Shown: positions 11,001-19,503 of the stretch, in pieces | Position numbering within the stretch: position 1 is the first letter of the stretch | Layout of the letters: each line of letters opens with the position of its first letter | Source of the DNA: Mesostigma viride | Lineage: Eukaryota > Streptophyta > Mesostigmatophyceae > Mesostigmatales > Mesostigmataceae | Reading direction: 5' to 3' | Assembly (NCBI GenBank): GCA_009746045.1 | Contig: RPFO01000213.1 | Coordinates: 2,072,325 to 2,136,324 of the forward strand | Length of the DNA: 64,000 nt | Position numbers and translations under genes: made by a program | Notes under the pieces: model-generated | Databases searched by the model: none | Told to the model about the DNA's origin: nothing | Seen by the model: the letters and a program-made list of their open reading frames with translations, nothing else

Positions 11001-11568
11001 AGTCATAGCCCGGTTGGTGGAGAGTACCCCTGATCTGATTTTGTCTGGGATTGACTTTACCCAGCCTATCACCTTGGAGATCTTTGTTGACAGTTCCATG
11101 GATGCTCGCCAGGTTACCAAGGTCAGGGGGAGATCTGCTGCTCTGTTTGCTTTTTATCAGAGCAGGGCAAGTTTGTTCAGCTGGTACAGCAGACTGCAGA
11201 AGAGGGTCTGTATCAGTTCAGATGTGGCAGAATGCAGGGCCATATGCGAGGGGATCCAGTCCAGCCTGTACATAAAGGAGTTAATGCTGGAGCTGGCTTC
11301 AGTTACCCCTTGGACCTTGCAGATGGAGACGTTGTTGCTAACAGACAGCATGGGTATGGTCCAGTTTGTTCACAAGCAGCTGGCCAGAAGCCGGGACCTG
11401 GATTATTTGTTGCTGAAGGAGTTGGCCAGTTTGGTTGACTTGAAGCATATCCCTGGCGAGGAGAACCCTGCTGATGCATTGACAAAGCTGCCACACAAGG
11501 CCCCAGCCCAGTACAATGTACTGAGGAAGCTCATGAATGCTGACTGTCAAGTCGGTCTATCTGTCTAA
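8011..11568 (+). CDS. pol: Copia-1 Pol: integrase, protease-like, RT, RNase H (1185 aa)
   Basis: Intact ORF starting 33 nt after the gag stop, in a different frame from the zinc-knuckle end of Gag. Domains in order: a zinc-binding HHCC region (H130, H135, CKC near 162); integrase core with acidic residues at about D189 (VDIQRIRG), D242 (LQCDIQFE) and E272 (HGQQGVVERAIQE), a D-x29-E spacing; a chromatin- or DNA-binding-like region with VWKEPSFPGKRGSW; a retropepsin-like domain at about 520-595 with EIDTNAQVS and VILGQNFLG; RT with LDFKRAFL (about 787), LKGLEGLRSSPIIW and LHGDDLHLL (about 881); RNase H with FVDSS (about 1027), AECRA, LTDSMG and ENPADALTK. Standard Copia order puts the protease before integrase. 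Here no protease signature precedes the integrase. The DTN triad replaces DTG, and HGDD replaces YxDD. Confidence 0.9.
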   Translation: MPPGVCNEAASDSSEGQPHALVKEPIGHDGASLVTTESMPAVAAVVTRQRARHGGAEPEVGPGDVDPGGSQKHSDRAGLAQDGQDEDRAGDSLTGTTLVPPVHKGSVHTLSANNDNKRFSLLYDIASRLHTMFGHAAQSLQVARRLGGSELYSICQQVAQACKCRLVARKPKQSHARTPILQPGHVQVDIQRIRGLKLLVAVDRYTKYKTLEILPDMEKPTLIAALKLTRSRYPGLELLQCDIQFECCENLPEFPELLITPRESHGQQGVVERAIQEIKTVLLVERIPRTSSAIVTSAWLRSVEDRLNLRTPMFFGDIAINPLMLHTRMLPADAEQAWKEKLEAKFLKLRQKDKGWSVLEPNVGQQVVVWKEPSFPGKRGSWHDGVVTRVEAAGHKCWVAIDGSQAVHRLSWSKIRPRGGNQGDLFQVPAGVQGGGDVELPDQGATAVSSPQGDPGPAPGVPSHTVVGQAGGQAAPPERPDTRPRGVRLSDIVQALQRAKKEPKVSKLVQLDEPEVAAMEIDTNAQVSVMGPQHTGELLVGEPSCPWVSDFSGRTHLRVLGEVTAPVMGVDVTFLVLEDYDGPVILGQNFLGNPGISIRATALRRDGWGMIPLENFRTTFPVRCRAKPVKGVKWDEGEVPPAASLVIPAVLHPSSIGITHRSLAAHSPLTYDQLVQEMSSPTLFEAWKLAFSKALEEWLQFECAAPTDRRPPASRKLALRFVLKRKVVDEVSVPHVRPVLNEYHGTGSLPGEELYTPGMLHDTWRILLCLYVGLLNRGAAMSSVLLDFKRAFLKSDPEVARRVWKQDEPYCVEVPAIWKLELHQQFLVILKGLEGLRSSPIIWRLTLQEALISECGLRVSSVDPCLLLAQWEGLPVYASLHGDDLHLLAPTTWLKKFIPVISGKFSLGKELWQEPNKPVVFCGMQATLFRRDGEWSIRLQAGGDYKQTIVKALPEKITQAAGPELRGMWAWFASICGPSLMVHSRMPDEVLEDEKPRVIARLVESTPDLILSGIDFTQPITLEIFVDSSMDARQVTKVRGRSAALFAFYQSRASLFSWYSRLQKRVCISSDVAECRAICEGIQSSLYIKELMLELASVTPWTLQMETLLLTDSMGMVQFVHKQLARSRDLDYLLLKELASLVDLKHIPGEENPADALTKLPHKAPAQYNVLRKLMNADCQVGLSV

Positions 11569-12243
11569 AAGCTGAGAGCTGGGTGCTTAAGTCTCTGGAT
11601 ATCAGGCTGGGAGCTTGATTGTACATAATCCTGAGCACACCTTGAGGGGTGAGACATGTCTCTGGTGTGGGAATGTCTGACATTGTCTCTGATGGAGAGA
11701 TGTCTATCTGGGGTTTTCATCTCAGTCTGAGGTTTCCCCAGATCTGTGGTTTGTGGGCGGGGTTCGATTCCCTGGTGCCGTCTTAAGGCGGAGTTTCACG
11801 GACTGGCTGACCCATCCACCATGCTGGTGAGGTGGCGACAGGTCCCCTGATTTTCCACGGTTGGAACGAGTATAGGAGCTTGTTTTTTGCATGTGCTTCG
11901 CGTAGATGTTGTGTCTGGTTCGATAAGGGGCAGCAGACCGGCGCCGACTCCCGTCTGGGGGTCAGCAATGTTTTCTGATGAGCTGTTGTGGGTGATCTGT
12001 GGGGTTTCGCCTAAGGTCCTGAAGGTTGTACATACTTCTCAAGGTCTTAGCTGAACACCTATGGGCTGCCACAGTTGGCCAACCTCTTGTACATGGGTAA
12101 CACAACGAGCCTCCCGTGAAGGGATAGGGACTCATTGTAATTTGTTTGTGCTCCTGAGCCAGTATGGGTGCTATGTACATATAATAAGGAATCCAAGCTG
12201 ACTGTCATGCCCAGTGGGTTGTGACTTGTAGTCGGGGAGGATG
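11569..12243 (+). other. Copia-1 3' UTR (first part)
   Basis: Non-coding. At 11757-11775 it contains GGGGTTCGATTCCC, a tRNA T-arm/B-box-like motif that recurs in the 3' UTRs of Copia-2 and Copia-4. The UTR is cut at 12243 by Copia-2 and continues at 22071. Confidence 0.6.
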
Positions 12244-12860
12244 AGTTGTGAGGGTAAGAATGCCACGAATTCCGCCATGGTTCTTGCAGGAAGTTGCCTT
12301 TATTAACAATCAGGAAACACAGACGTAAGTCACGTCACTTCCAAGACTGCACGCAGCACAGACGACAGGGTCGCAGTGCCAAGAGAACGTGCACGCAAGA
12401 ACTAGCGTCCCGGTGTGACCAAGTCACTCATATAGCTTACTAGGGACGCGTCCAAGTATTCAGCTGCACTGTCACAGCTGAACTGTCAATCAATTGATTA
12501 CACAGACTCTGGCACGCCTTTGGCGCGCAGATCTATCAATTGTCCATACGGCTAGTCCTGTGGACCTATCCGTACACTAGTCAGCATCAATTGTCTCATA
12601 GGTCCTGGCGCGCTACAGTGCGCCTACCTATCAATTGACCATCAAGTCCTGTACAAGTCCTGTCAACGTCCTGCGGACTATCAAAGTGACACTTGTACAT
12701 CCTGTGTCCGTACGCGCCCACAGTGGCGCGCCGGGTACTGTCGGCACAGCCTAGGAAACGTCATAACTTTTACGTTCCTTAACCAAATGAGGCGTTCAAG
12801 GTGCCGTTGGAAAGAGCGTAACAATCTCTATCCATCTAACGTAAATCCTTTACGTTAACT
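12244..12860 (-). repeat. Copia-2 3' LTR (617 bp)
   Basis: On the minus strand it begins AGTTAACG and ends CACAACT. It matches the 5' LTR except for YR-c, whose empty site is GAA at 12290-12292. A TATA-like CTATATGAG lies near 12432-12440 on the minus strand. Confidence 0.88.
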
Positions 12861-13809
12861 CCAATCCCTTCTTTTCTTTAGGGATCACATCCCCTGCCAG
12901 GGACCCTTGAAGTAGCTTGAAATGTCCTTCACTCCAGCTTGAAGCTTGAACAGATGTCTTTAATGGCCATTGCCATTCCCCCAGCCCTTTCTTTTAAGGA
13001 ACTGGAAAAGAAACAGATCTGCCACAGGGAAAACCATTTCATGAGAAATGGAGAAAACCTATGGAAGTGGCATTACAGAGTACCACCAGATATTAGAAGC
13101 ACACAAAATTAAATACATACAGGTTAATTCTATGAGGTCTTCTCCAGGAATTAATCCCATCACCTCGGTAGAGCCTCCAGTACAATGACCTTCTGGCGGT
13201 GAGTTACATTAATCCCAGATACTAATCCCATAAAACCCAGTACATATTCAATATAAGTACAATAAATCCATGACAATTAAAATACCACTTGACAAAGTAA
13301 GGCGTATTACAATAGTTTGCCTGTCATTCTCTCAACAGGGGTCTATTGGCGCCCGTCTTACGGCGCCCGTCTACTTGCCAGATGGTAAACTGCCACAGCA
13401 AACAAATGACAAAATGAAACACATAGGCAACAATTAAATCCTGCCCTGGGGAACTAGGGAAGTCTGAACAGGCAAACACCTGAACAGGCCAGCTTGTAGA
13501 AACATAATACCAGGGAATCGAACCCCGCCCTATAAACCCCAGAATAAAGGTTCCCAGACCATTGTGAGAGGTATGTACAAATATACATTTCTTTTAAAAT
13601 AGAATACATGGTCTGTAATGGACCTGTCAACCTTGTGTAGTCAACAGCATGAACCCCAGCCAAAACCTGGCTGTATCCTGATTAAAATCAGAGTGAGTGT
13701 ACCATGGTCCATGAGCCTTAGTACAGACTAAAATACAGGTATTATGCCAGTCACAATGCTGACACTACCACACAATCTGCTCTCCAATGCCCTATAACCA
13801 TGCACCAGC
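12861..13809 (-). other. Copia-2 3' UTR and polypurine tract
   Basis: The polypurine tract AAAGAAAAGAAGGGATTGG (minus strand) abuts the 3' LTR at 12861-12880. The UTR also holds the B-box-like GGGGTTCGATTCCC (complement of about 13505-13522) and a direct repeat CGGGCGCC-N6-7-CGGGCGCC (complement of about 13345-13372), both with counterparts in Copia-4. No ORF was seen. Confidence 0.65.
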
Positions 13810-16800
13810 TTAGACAGCTTGCTGAGATGGGTCCATCAGAGACTGAAGAACCTTGTATTGCACTGCTGCCTTCTGCACTAGCTTGGTCAAAGCATCAGCA
13901 GGATTGTCAACCCCAGGGATATGCTCAATATTGGCCAAGGAGGACAACTCCTTAAGAAGGAGATAATCCAAGTCCCTACTTCTGGCCATCTGCCTGTGCA
14001 CAAACTGCACCATCCCCATGGAGTCTGTTTTTAGAAGAGTGGTAACCTGAAGTGGCCAAGGAGTGTTAGAAGTCATCTGATGAAGCAACTCCTTCAGATA
14101 AAGGCTTGTGTGAATGCCTTCACAAATAGCCCTGCATTCTGCCACATCACTGCTGACAGCCACCCGTTTGTGCAGGCGACTAAACCAGCTCACCAAACTC
14201 CCCAGGCCTTCCTGTCTGAGCACAAAGAGCCCTGCAGCCCTGCCCCTGACCTTGGAGACCTGCCTGCTGTCCATTGAGCTATCCACATACAGCTCCATGC
14301 AAATGGGTTGTGATAAATCCACTGCAGACAACAGAATGCCAGATGAAGCCCTGACCTGATCAGCCACCTTGGCAGACCCTAGCTCCACCAGCATGTCATC
14401 AGGCAACCTGGCTATGACCATAAGGTCTGGCCTGGAAATGCCTGCCACCCAAGCAACCATGCCCCTCACCATGGGACACAGTGCCTGTGTGATGGTTGGA
14501 GGAAGCTTGCTAATGAGGGTCTCTTGATAGTCATTGCCCCCCACCAGCAGCATACGCCACTCCCCTCCCTTCTTCACCAGTGTGGCCTCCATGCCCACAA
14601 ACAGCAGAGGCTCATTCTCCACCTGCCATTGCTCCCTACCCAGAGGAAACTTGGACTTAATGATGGAGATCAGCTCCTTAAGCCACGACGTGGGAGCTAT
14701 CAGATGTAGGTCATCCCCGTGCAGCGAAGCATACACTGGCAGGCCTTCCCATTGCCCCAGAAACAGACAGGGGTCTACAGGAGAGACCTTCAAGTTGCAA
14801 TGCTCCTTCAGGAAACGGTTGAGAGTCTCCCTCCAGATTATTGGACTTGACCTCAGGCCCTCCAGGCCCTTGAGGATTTTAAGGAACTCCGTGTGGATGT
14901 CCCTTTTCCATACAGCAGGCACCCTAACATAGAAAGGCGTCTTGCCCTCCCACTTTTCCTGTGCCACATCTGCATCACCCTCCAGAAATGCCCTCTTGAA
15001 GTCTATCACCACTGAGCCATAGTCCAAGCCCTTGTTGAGAAGGCCTAGAAAGACACACAGCAGCAGCCTCCAAGTATCATGCAGCATGCCAGGGGTATAC
15101 AACTCCTCAGCAGTGCACTCACCAGTACCCTTGAACTCATTCAGCACTGGCCTGACATGTGGTACCTTGACCCCGTCCACCTCCTTCATCTTGATGACAA
15201 ACTTGAGCTTGAGTAGACGTCGTGCAGGAGGCAGGTCATTGACAGGTTCCACGCATTTCTTGGAGATCCAGTCCTCCCCAGATTTAATGAGACCCAGTGT
15301 GACCTGGGGACACATAATGGGAGAGGACATGAGCTTCACCAGGCCTTGGTAGTTGATAGGGCTGTGTCCAGCAAGTGAGTGAGGACCAATGCCCAAACTG
15401 CTTGGATGACTAGCAGCTGGCAGTATGAGGTCATCAACCAAGGGCTCCTGCCCCTGGCACACTTGCACACGCTTAACCGTCCTGGTTACTGCACGTGATA
15501 GGTGAGTGGTCCTGAAATTAATCAGTGGGACCTGACCAGCCCCTTCCTTAGTCAGGAGAGAGGACGTGATCACTACCCCATCCTGGCATAGGAAATTCTG
15601 CCCCAGAAGAGCAGGTCCTTGATAGCCCTCCAAGACACAAAAAGCAGTGTCCTGTCCAAGGATAGGAATGAATACCTCACCCAGTACCTTCACGTGTACC
15701 CCGCCACTGAAGTCAGACACAAACTGATAGCTGGGTTCAGACATGCTGTACCCTGCTGCAGCCCTGGTCCCAATAATGGAGACCTGAGAATTAGTGTCTA
15801 CCTCTAAGGCAGTGTCCAGCCCCAGATTGCCATGCCACCTGAGCTTGGCTACCTTGGGCTGCTTCTTGGCCCTTTGTAGAGCCCCAATCAATCCAGCCAA
15901 ACTTGTCCCCCTGGGCTTGGTTAGTGCCTTGGGCTTGACAGTTGACTCCCCAGCTGTTGACCTTGCAGCCTGTTCAACAAGTACCTCTGCAACCTGGCCA
16001 GGGCTGACAGATTCCCCTGCAACAGATGTGGTCGTTGCGTCAGTGATGTCACCTGGGACCTGAAAATCCTGCAGATCCTGTGAGCCTTGTGCCTGACTGC
16101 CCTCATTCATCAGGTTAGGCTTGACATATGACCAACTCAGCCGGTGTACATGCTTTGGTTCGTCCTCCATGCTGACCAAGCATGCGTGGCTAGCTTCATC
16201 AACCTGGGTAACCACCCCAGGACTCCAGCTACCACGTTTGCCATAAAGGCTAGGTTCCTTCCAAGCTAGGACCTTCTGACCCACTTGTGGCTCCAGCATC
16301 TTCCAACCCCGGTCCTTCTCCCTCAGCTTGGCAAAGGTGACATGTGCAGCATGTTTCCAGCCCTCCAGCACATGTGGTGGGCACAGGCCATGATATAGAC
16401 CCATTGGGCTGACAGCAACTCCATCATAGTAGAAGTTAACCCTGCTGTTCAGCTGCTGCTCCACGTTCCTCAGCCATGCACTCCTGACAAGTGCAGGTGC
16501 AGACAAGGGTACCCAGTCTTCAGAGATGATCAATTTCTTGACCTCCTGGATTGCCCTCTCGATAGCACCCTGCTGCCCATGAGCCTCCCTAGGTGTAACC
16601 AGCAACTCAGGAAGGGTAGGATCACCCTTGAGATGCTGAAACTGCATGTCCACCTGGATCCTTGTGGTAGGAAACTTGGCTCTTACATTCTGCAGGGCAG
16701 CCAGCAAGTACCTGTTCTTCATAGAAGGTAAATGCTCTAGCACCTTGTATTTCGTGTACCTGTCCACGCACACCAACAGTTGCATGCCCCTGATGTGTTG

Positions 16801-17259
16801 GATATCACACTGCAGATCACCAATGCTCTGAGGTAGAGCTTTGGCATGTGATTTCCTGGGCTTGTTGGAGGACAACTGGCACTTACACCGTGAGGCAGCT
16901 TGCTGACACGCCTTAAGAAGGGGTGCCCTGCCCATACGGAAGGCAAAGTTGTTTGACAGAGAAGTGGCATGCCCAAACATGTTGTGGATTCGGGCACCCA
17001 ACTCCTGGTACACAGAGGAAGCAGTCCCTGGCACAGTCAGGACTGTGCTGTCAGGTTGTCCAGCATCACCATGCTGACTTCCATCCTGTTCTGACTCAGA
17101 GCCTGAGTCACCCTGCTCATGCCCAACACCTGGACCGCCAGCAGGGACCACATGCATACCACCAGAGGCCTTCACACCCCTCTGTGGTTGTACATTGGTT
17201 TCTCTCAAAATGAGAGGTCCACCCTCGTGCCCAGCACGAGGATGCATAGGGTCAGACAT
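13810..17259 (-). CDS. pol: Copia-2 Pol: integrase, protease-like, RT, RNase H (1149 aa)
   Basis: Intact ORF on the minus strand with the same order as Copia-1: zinc region (HNMFGHA, then CKC); integrase D (CDIQHIRG), D (VDMQFQH), E (HGQQGAIERAIQE), D-x29-E; retropepsin-like domain with EVDTNSQVSIIG and ALLGQNFLC; RT with IDFKRAFL, LKGLEGLRSSPIIW and LHGDDLHLI; RNase H with YVDSS, AECRA, KTDSMG and DNPADALTK. It starts 176 nt after the gag stop in a different frame, so it is probably translated from its own AUG or from a subgenomic or spliced RNA. Together with Copia-1 it shows that the unusual order is not a one-off rearrangement. Confidence 0.92.
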   Translation of the reverse strand: MSDPMHPRAGHEGGPLILRETNVQPQRGVKASGGMHVVPAGGPGVGHEQGDSGSESEQDGSQHGDAGQPDSTVLTVPGTASSVYQELGARIHNMFGHATSLSNNFAFRMGRAPLLKACQQAASRCKCQLSSNKPRKSHAKALPQSIGDLQCDIQHIRGMQLLVCVDRYTKYKVLEHLPSMKNRYLLAALQNVRAKFPTTRIQVDMQFQHLKGDPTLPELLVTPREAHGQQGAIERAIQEVKKLIISEDWVPLSAPALVRSAWLRNVEQQLNSRVNFYYDGVAVSPMGLYHGLCPPHVLEGWKHAAHVTFAKLREKDRGWKMLEPQVGQKVLAWKEPSLYGKRGSWSPGVVTQVDEASHACLVSMEDEPKHVHRLSWSYVKPNLMNEGSQAQGSQDLQDFQVPGDITDATTTSVAGESVSPGQVAEVLVEQAARSTAGESTVKPKALTKPRGTSLAGLIGALQRAKKQPKVAKLRWHGNLGLDTALEVDTNSQVSIIGTRAAAGYSMSEPSYQFVSDFSGGVHVKVLGEVFIPILGQDTAFCVLEGYQGPALLGQNFLCQDGVVITSSLLTKEGAGQVPLINFRTTHLSRAVTRTVKRVQVCQGQEPLVDDLILPAASHPSSLGIGPHSLAGHSPINYQGLVKLMSSPIMCPQVTLGLIKSGEDWISKKCVEPVNDLPPARRLLKLKFVIKMKEVDGVKVPHVRPVLNEFKGTGECTAEELYTPGMLHDTWRLLLCVFLGLLNKGLDYGSVVIDFKRAFLEGDADVAQEKWEGKTPFYVRVPAVWKRDIHTEFLKILKGLEGLRSSPIIWRETLNRFLKEHCNLKVSPVDPCLFLGQWEGLPVYASLHGDDLHLIAPTSWLKELISIIKSKFPLGREQWQVENEPLLFVGMEATLVKKGGEWRMLLVGGNDYQETLISKLPPTITQALCPMVRGMVAWVAGISRPDLMVIARLPDDMLVELGSAKVADQVRASSGILLSAVDLSQPICMELYVDSSMDSRQVSKVRGRAAGLFVLRQEGLGSLVSWFSRLHKRVAVSSDVAECRAICEGIHTSLYLKELLHQMTSNTPWPLQVTTLLKTDSMGMVQFVHRQMARSRDLDYLLLKELSSLANIEHIPGVDNPADALTKLVQKAAVQYKVLQSLMDPSQQAV

Positions 17260-17434
17260 TTACAGCTGCATCAGCTGTCAAGGACGTCTTCATAGGAACC
17301 TGTACCTCTCCAGGTGACCTGGGGCCACACTGAACCTGGAGATCACCCTCTTGTTGCCCAGATATAAAATCTGCATTGGAGCACCTGGCCTCCCCCTTGG
17401 GTGAATTAAGGTGTGTAGGGGTTGCCTCAGACAG

Positions 17435-18550
17435 TCACTGCTCCTTGTTGTCTTCTTGCTGACTGCCCTTTGAAGGCTGGCCTGCCTGGGACTTGTTGTT
17501 GTTCTTCTTGTTGTTGTTGTTATTCTTGTTGCTGCCCTGGCCCTGGGACTTCTTGAAGCTGGGACACTCCTTCTTGATGTGCCCCCACCCCTTGCACAGG
17601 TAGCATTGTATCTTGGACTTGCCCTGGCCACTGCCCCCATTGTCAGACGCGTTGCCCTGCTTGGGCTGACCACCCACCCGCCTGAACACCGACTTGGAGT
17701 GTGACCTCCTGTCAGAATCAGGTGAATGATCTCCCTTGCGCTTGTGATGGTTGCCCCTACGCCCTCCTTGGCTTCGGTCAGCCTCAGACGTCTTGGAGCC
17801 ACCCTGGGTACGCCCGCCTGCCTGGGTAGCCTTCACTGCTGGCACTCCACCCTCAAACAGCTCCTCTGCCTCGAGAGCTTGTTTAATGATGACCTTGTAG
17901 GCCTTCAGGGTAGAGTGTGGGGCACACATGACTTTTAAGGAGCCACGTGTCGCCTTATCCAGCCCAGAAACCTTGAGCCAGTTGGTTAGGGCTATGTTAT
18001 CAGCGACATTAAAGCCGTGAGCCCTGCCCTCCTCAACCATCTTACAATAGTTGAGAAAGTTCTGGATCAGGTCCCCCTTGACCTCCCACCCTTGATACTT
18101 GTCCTGCCAATGGATGCCGACCTTCTTTCGTTGGTCCTCCAGCAGCTCCTTCAGCTCAGCCACGTACAGTGCCCAGGCCTTATTGGCCTTTTTGCACTCC
18201 CTGGTTAGGTCCTTAATCTGGTCAGTACACTTGCCAAAAGTGCTACTGCCTATCCAGATTTGATAGTAATTTGTACCACCGTACAAGCTAGGGAACCCTT
18301 CCAATCCCTCCACAAACTCTTCAGCCTGCTTAGGCTTGGAGTCTGAGGTTACAGGCTGCAACTGATTGACAATTAAAAGACCCTGTGTGGTAAGATCAAA
18401 GCCATGAATAGCTTGTGCATTATTATTATTGTGAGGAAGGTTGGTAATCTCTCCGGTAAGCCCCACGTCATCTACGTGAGCGGTTCCACTACCAGCACCC
18501 CCATTATTATTCCCACTGGCTGGACCCTTGCTACGGCGTCCCTCAGCCAT
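17435..18550 (-). CDS. gag: Copia-2 Gag (371 aa)
   Basis: Intact ORF. The N-terminal ~90 residues are Gly/Asn-rich. A helical capsid-like region follows (NYYQIWIGSSTFGKCTDQ to LKAYKVIIKQALEAEELF), then a basic Arg/His/Ser linker, a single zinc knuckle CYLCKGWGHIKKEC (C-x2-C-x4-H-x4-C), and an Asn/Lys/Gln-rich tail. It forms the virus-like particle and packages RNA. It carries no protease signature, in agreement with the protease-like domain lying inside Pol. Confidence 0.88.
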   Translation of the reverse strand: MAEGRRSKGPASGNNNGGAGSGTAHVDDVGLTGEITNLPHNNNNAQAIHGFDLTTQGLLIVNQLQPVTSDSKPKQAEEFVEGLEGFPSLYGGTNYYQIWIGSSTFGKCTDQIKDLTRECKKANKAWALYVAELKELLEDQRKKVGIHWQDKYQGWEVKGDLIQNFLNYCKMVEEGRAHGFNVADNIALTNWLKVSGLDKATRGSLKVMCAPHSTLKAYKVIIKQALEAEELFEGGVPAVKATQAGGRTQGGSKTSEADRSQGGRRGNHHKRKGDHSPDSDRRSHSKSVFRRVGGQPKQGNASDNGGSGQGKSKIQCYLCKGWGHIKKECPSFKKSQGQGSNKNNNNNKKNNNKSQAGQPSKGSQQEDNKEQ

Positions 18551-18719
18551 CCTGCACTACCAGCTATTCAAAGAACACCTTAACGAAGCAGCAGAAAATA
18601 TGTACAAAATTTTTGTGTCGCCTCTGCCGCCTGCGCCGGTGTCGCTGCCGCCCCCGCGAATTGCCGCCGAAATTCGACAAAAAAATGTCGACAAGTACTG
18701 CAGAAGAAAATTAGGCCGA

Positions 18720-19430
18720 CTAGTAGTCAAGGCCCCTGAAGTCGCAGTACGTGTATACGAACTCACGATCCTCCATATCCAGCTCCGGACCTGCACCGGT
18801 ATGAATTAAAACCGGCGTGCTCCCCGCCGCGTAAGTTGCGACGCGCCGACGCGCGACGAGGCGCAGAGGATGTGTAAAGATCGTCAATAATTCCCACCCC
18901 GCGGGAATCCACTCTCGCACAGAGGCGAGAAATGCCACCAGGTTAATTAAAACCTGGCGCTCACGACTGCGTACGCCGCGAGTGAGCAGCGATAGCAGCG
19001 CGAGATCCTGAAACAAATTTGTTGACACCGCCGGCGCGCCCCCCGTGCGAAGCGATGCCCAGTTTTGCAGGTTTCTCTGGTAACCGGTGAGTGAAGAGAG
19101 GACGTTGTCCAACTCCTCAATGGCAGTCGTGACTTCGGTCACCGACCGCAAACCTCCCCGCACCTGGACCGTAAATGTCGATAAAATGTTGCGGATTTGG
19201 TCCAATAATGCGCGAACAGCCGGCACCAGTGCTGGCAAATCGGGGTCCTCGGGGTTATCCCCGAGCAATGCGTGAGCTGCACGCTGCTGACGATGAAGCT
19301 CGTCGAGCGAAACTGTAACTTCGTCGAGCAATTGTTGCCACGACGGCACAGTTGGTCTTGACGAAGAACCAGCCGGCGGAGCGGCTATTTCCTCATCGTC
19401 CGGAATCCGAAATTCTTCCGAATTTGGCAT
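18720..19430 (-). CDS. Copia-2 ORF0, unknown function (236 aa)
   Basis: First ORF after the 5' LTR on the minus strand; its ATG lies about 24 nt past the LTR end. No family is recognised. It is acidic at the N-terminus (SEEFRIPDDEEIAA), has long helical stretches (LLDEVTVSLDELHRQQRAAH, then a Leu/Ile-rich segment around residues 70-115) and ends acidic and aromatic (LDMEDREFVYTYCDF). There is no signal peptide and no clear membrane segment. It corresponds in position to the 225-aa ORF of Copia-1. Its intact state in an otherwise intact element argues that it is part of the element. Confidence 0.6.
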   Translation of the reverse strand: MPNSEEFRIPDDEEIAAPPAGSSSRPTVPSWQQLLDEVTVSLDELHRQQRAAHALLGDNPEDPDLPALVPAVRALLDQIRNILSTFTVQVRGGLRSVTEVTTAIEELDNVLSSLTGYQRNLQNWASLRTGGAPAVSTNLFQDLALLSLLTRGVRSRERQVLINLVAFLASVREWIPAGWELLTIFTHPLRLVARRRVATYAAGSTPVLIHTGAGPELDMEDREFVYTYCDFRGLDY

Positions 19431-19503
19431 CTTTTTGACAGAGCGTGTAATACGAGTTGTGAGGGTAAGAATGCCACGAATTCCGCCATGGTTCTTGCAG
19501 GAA

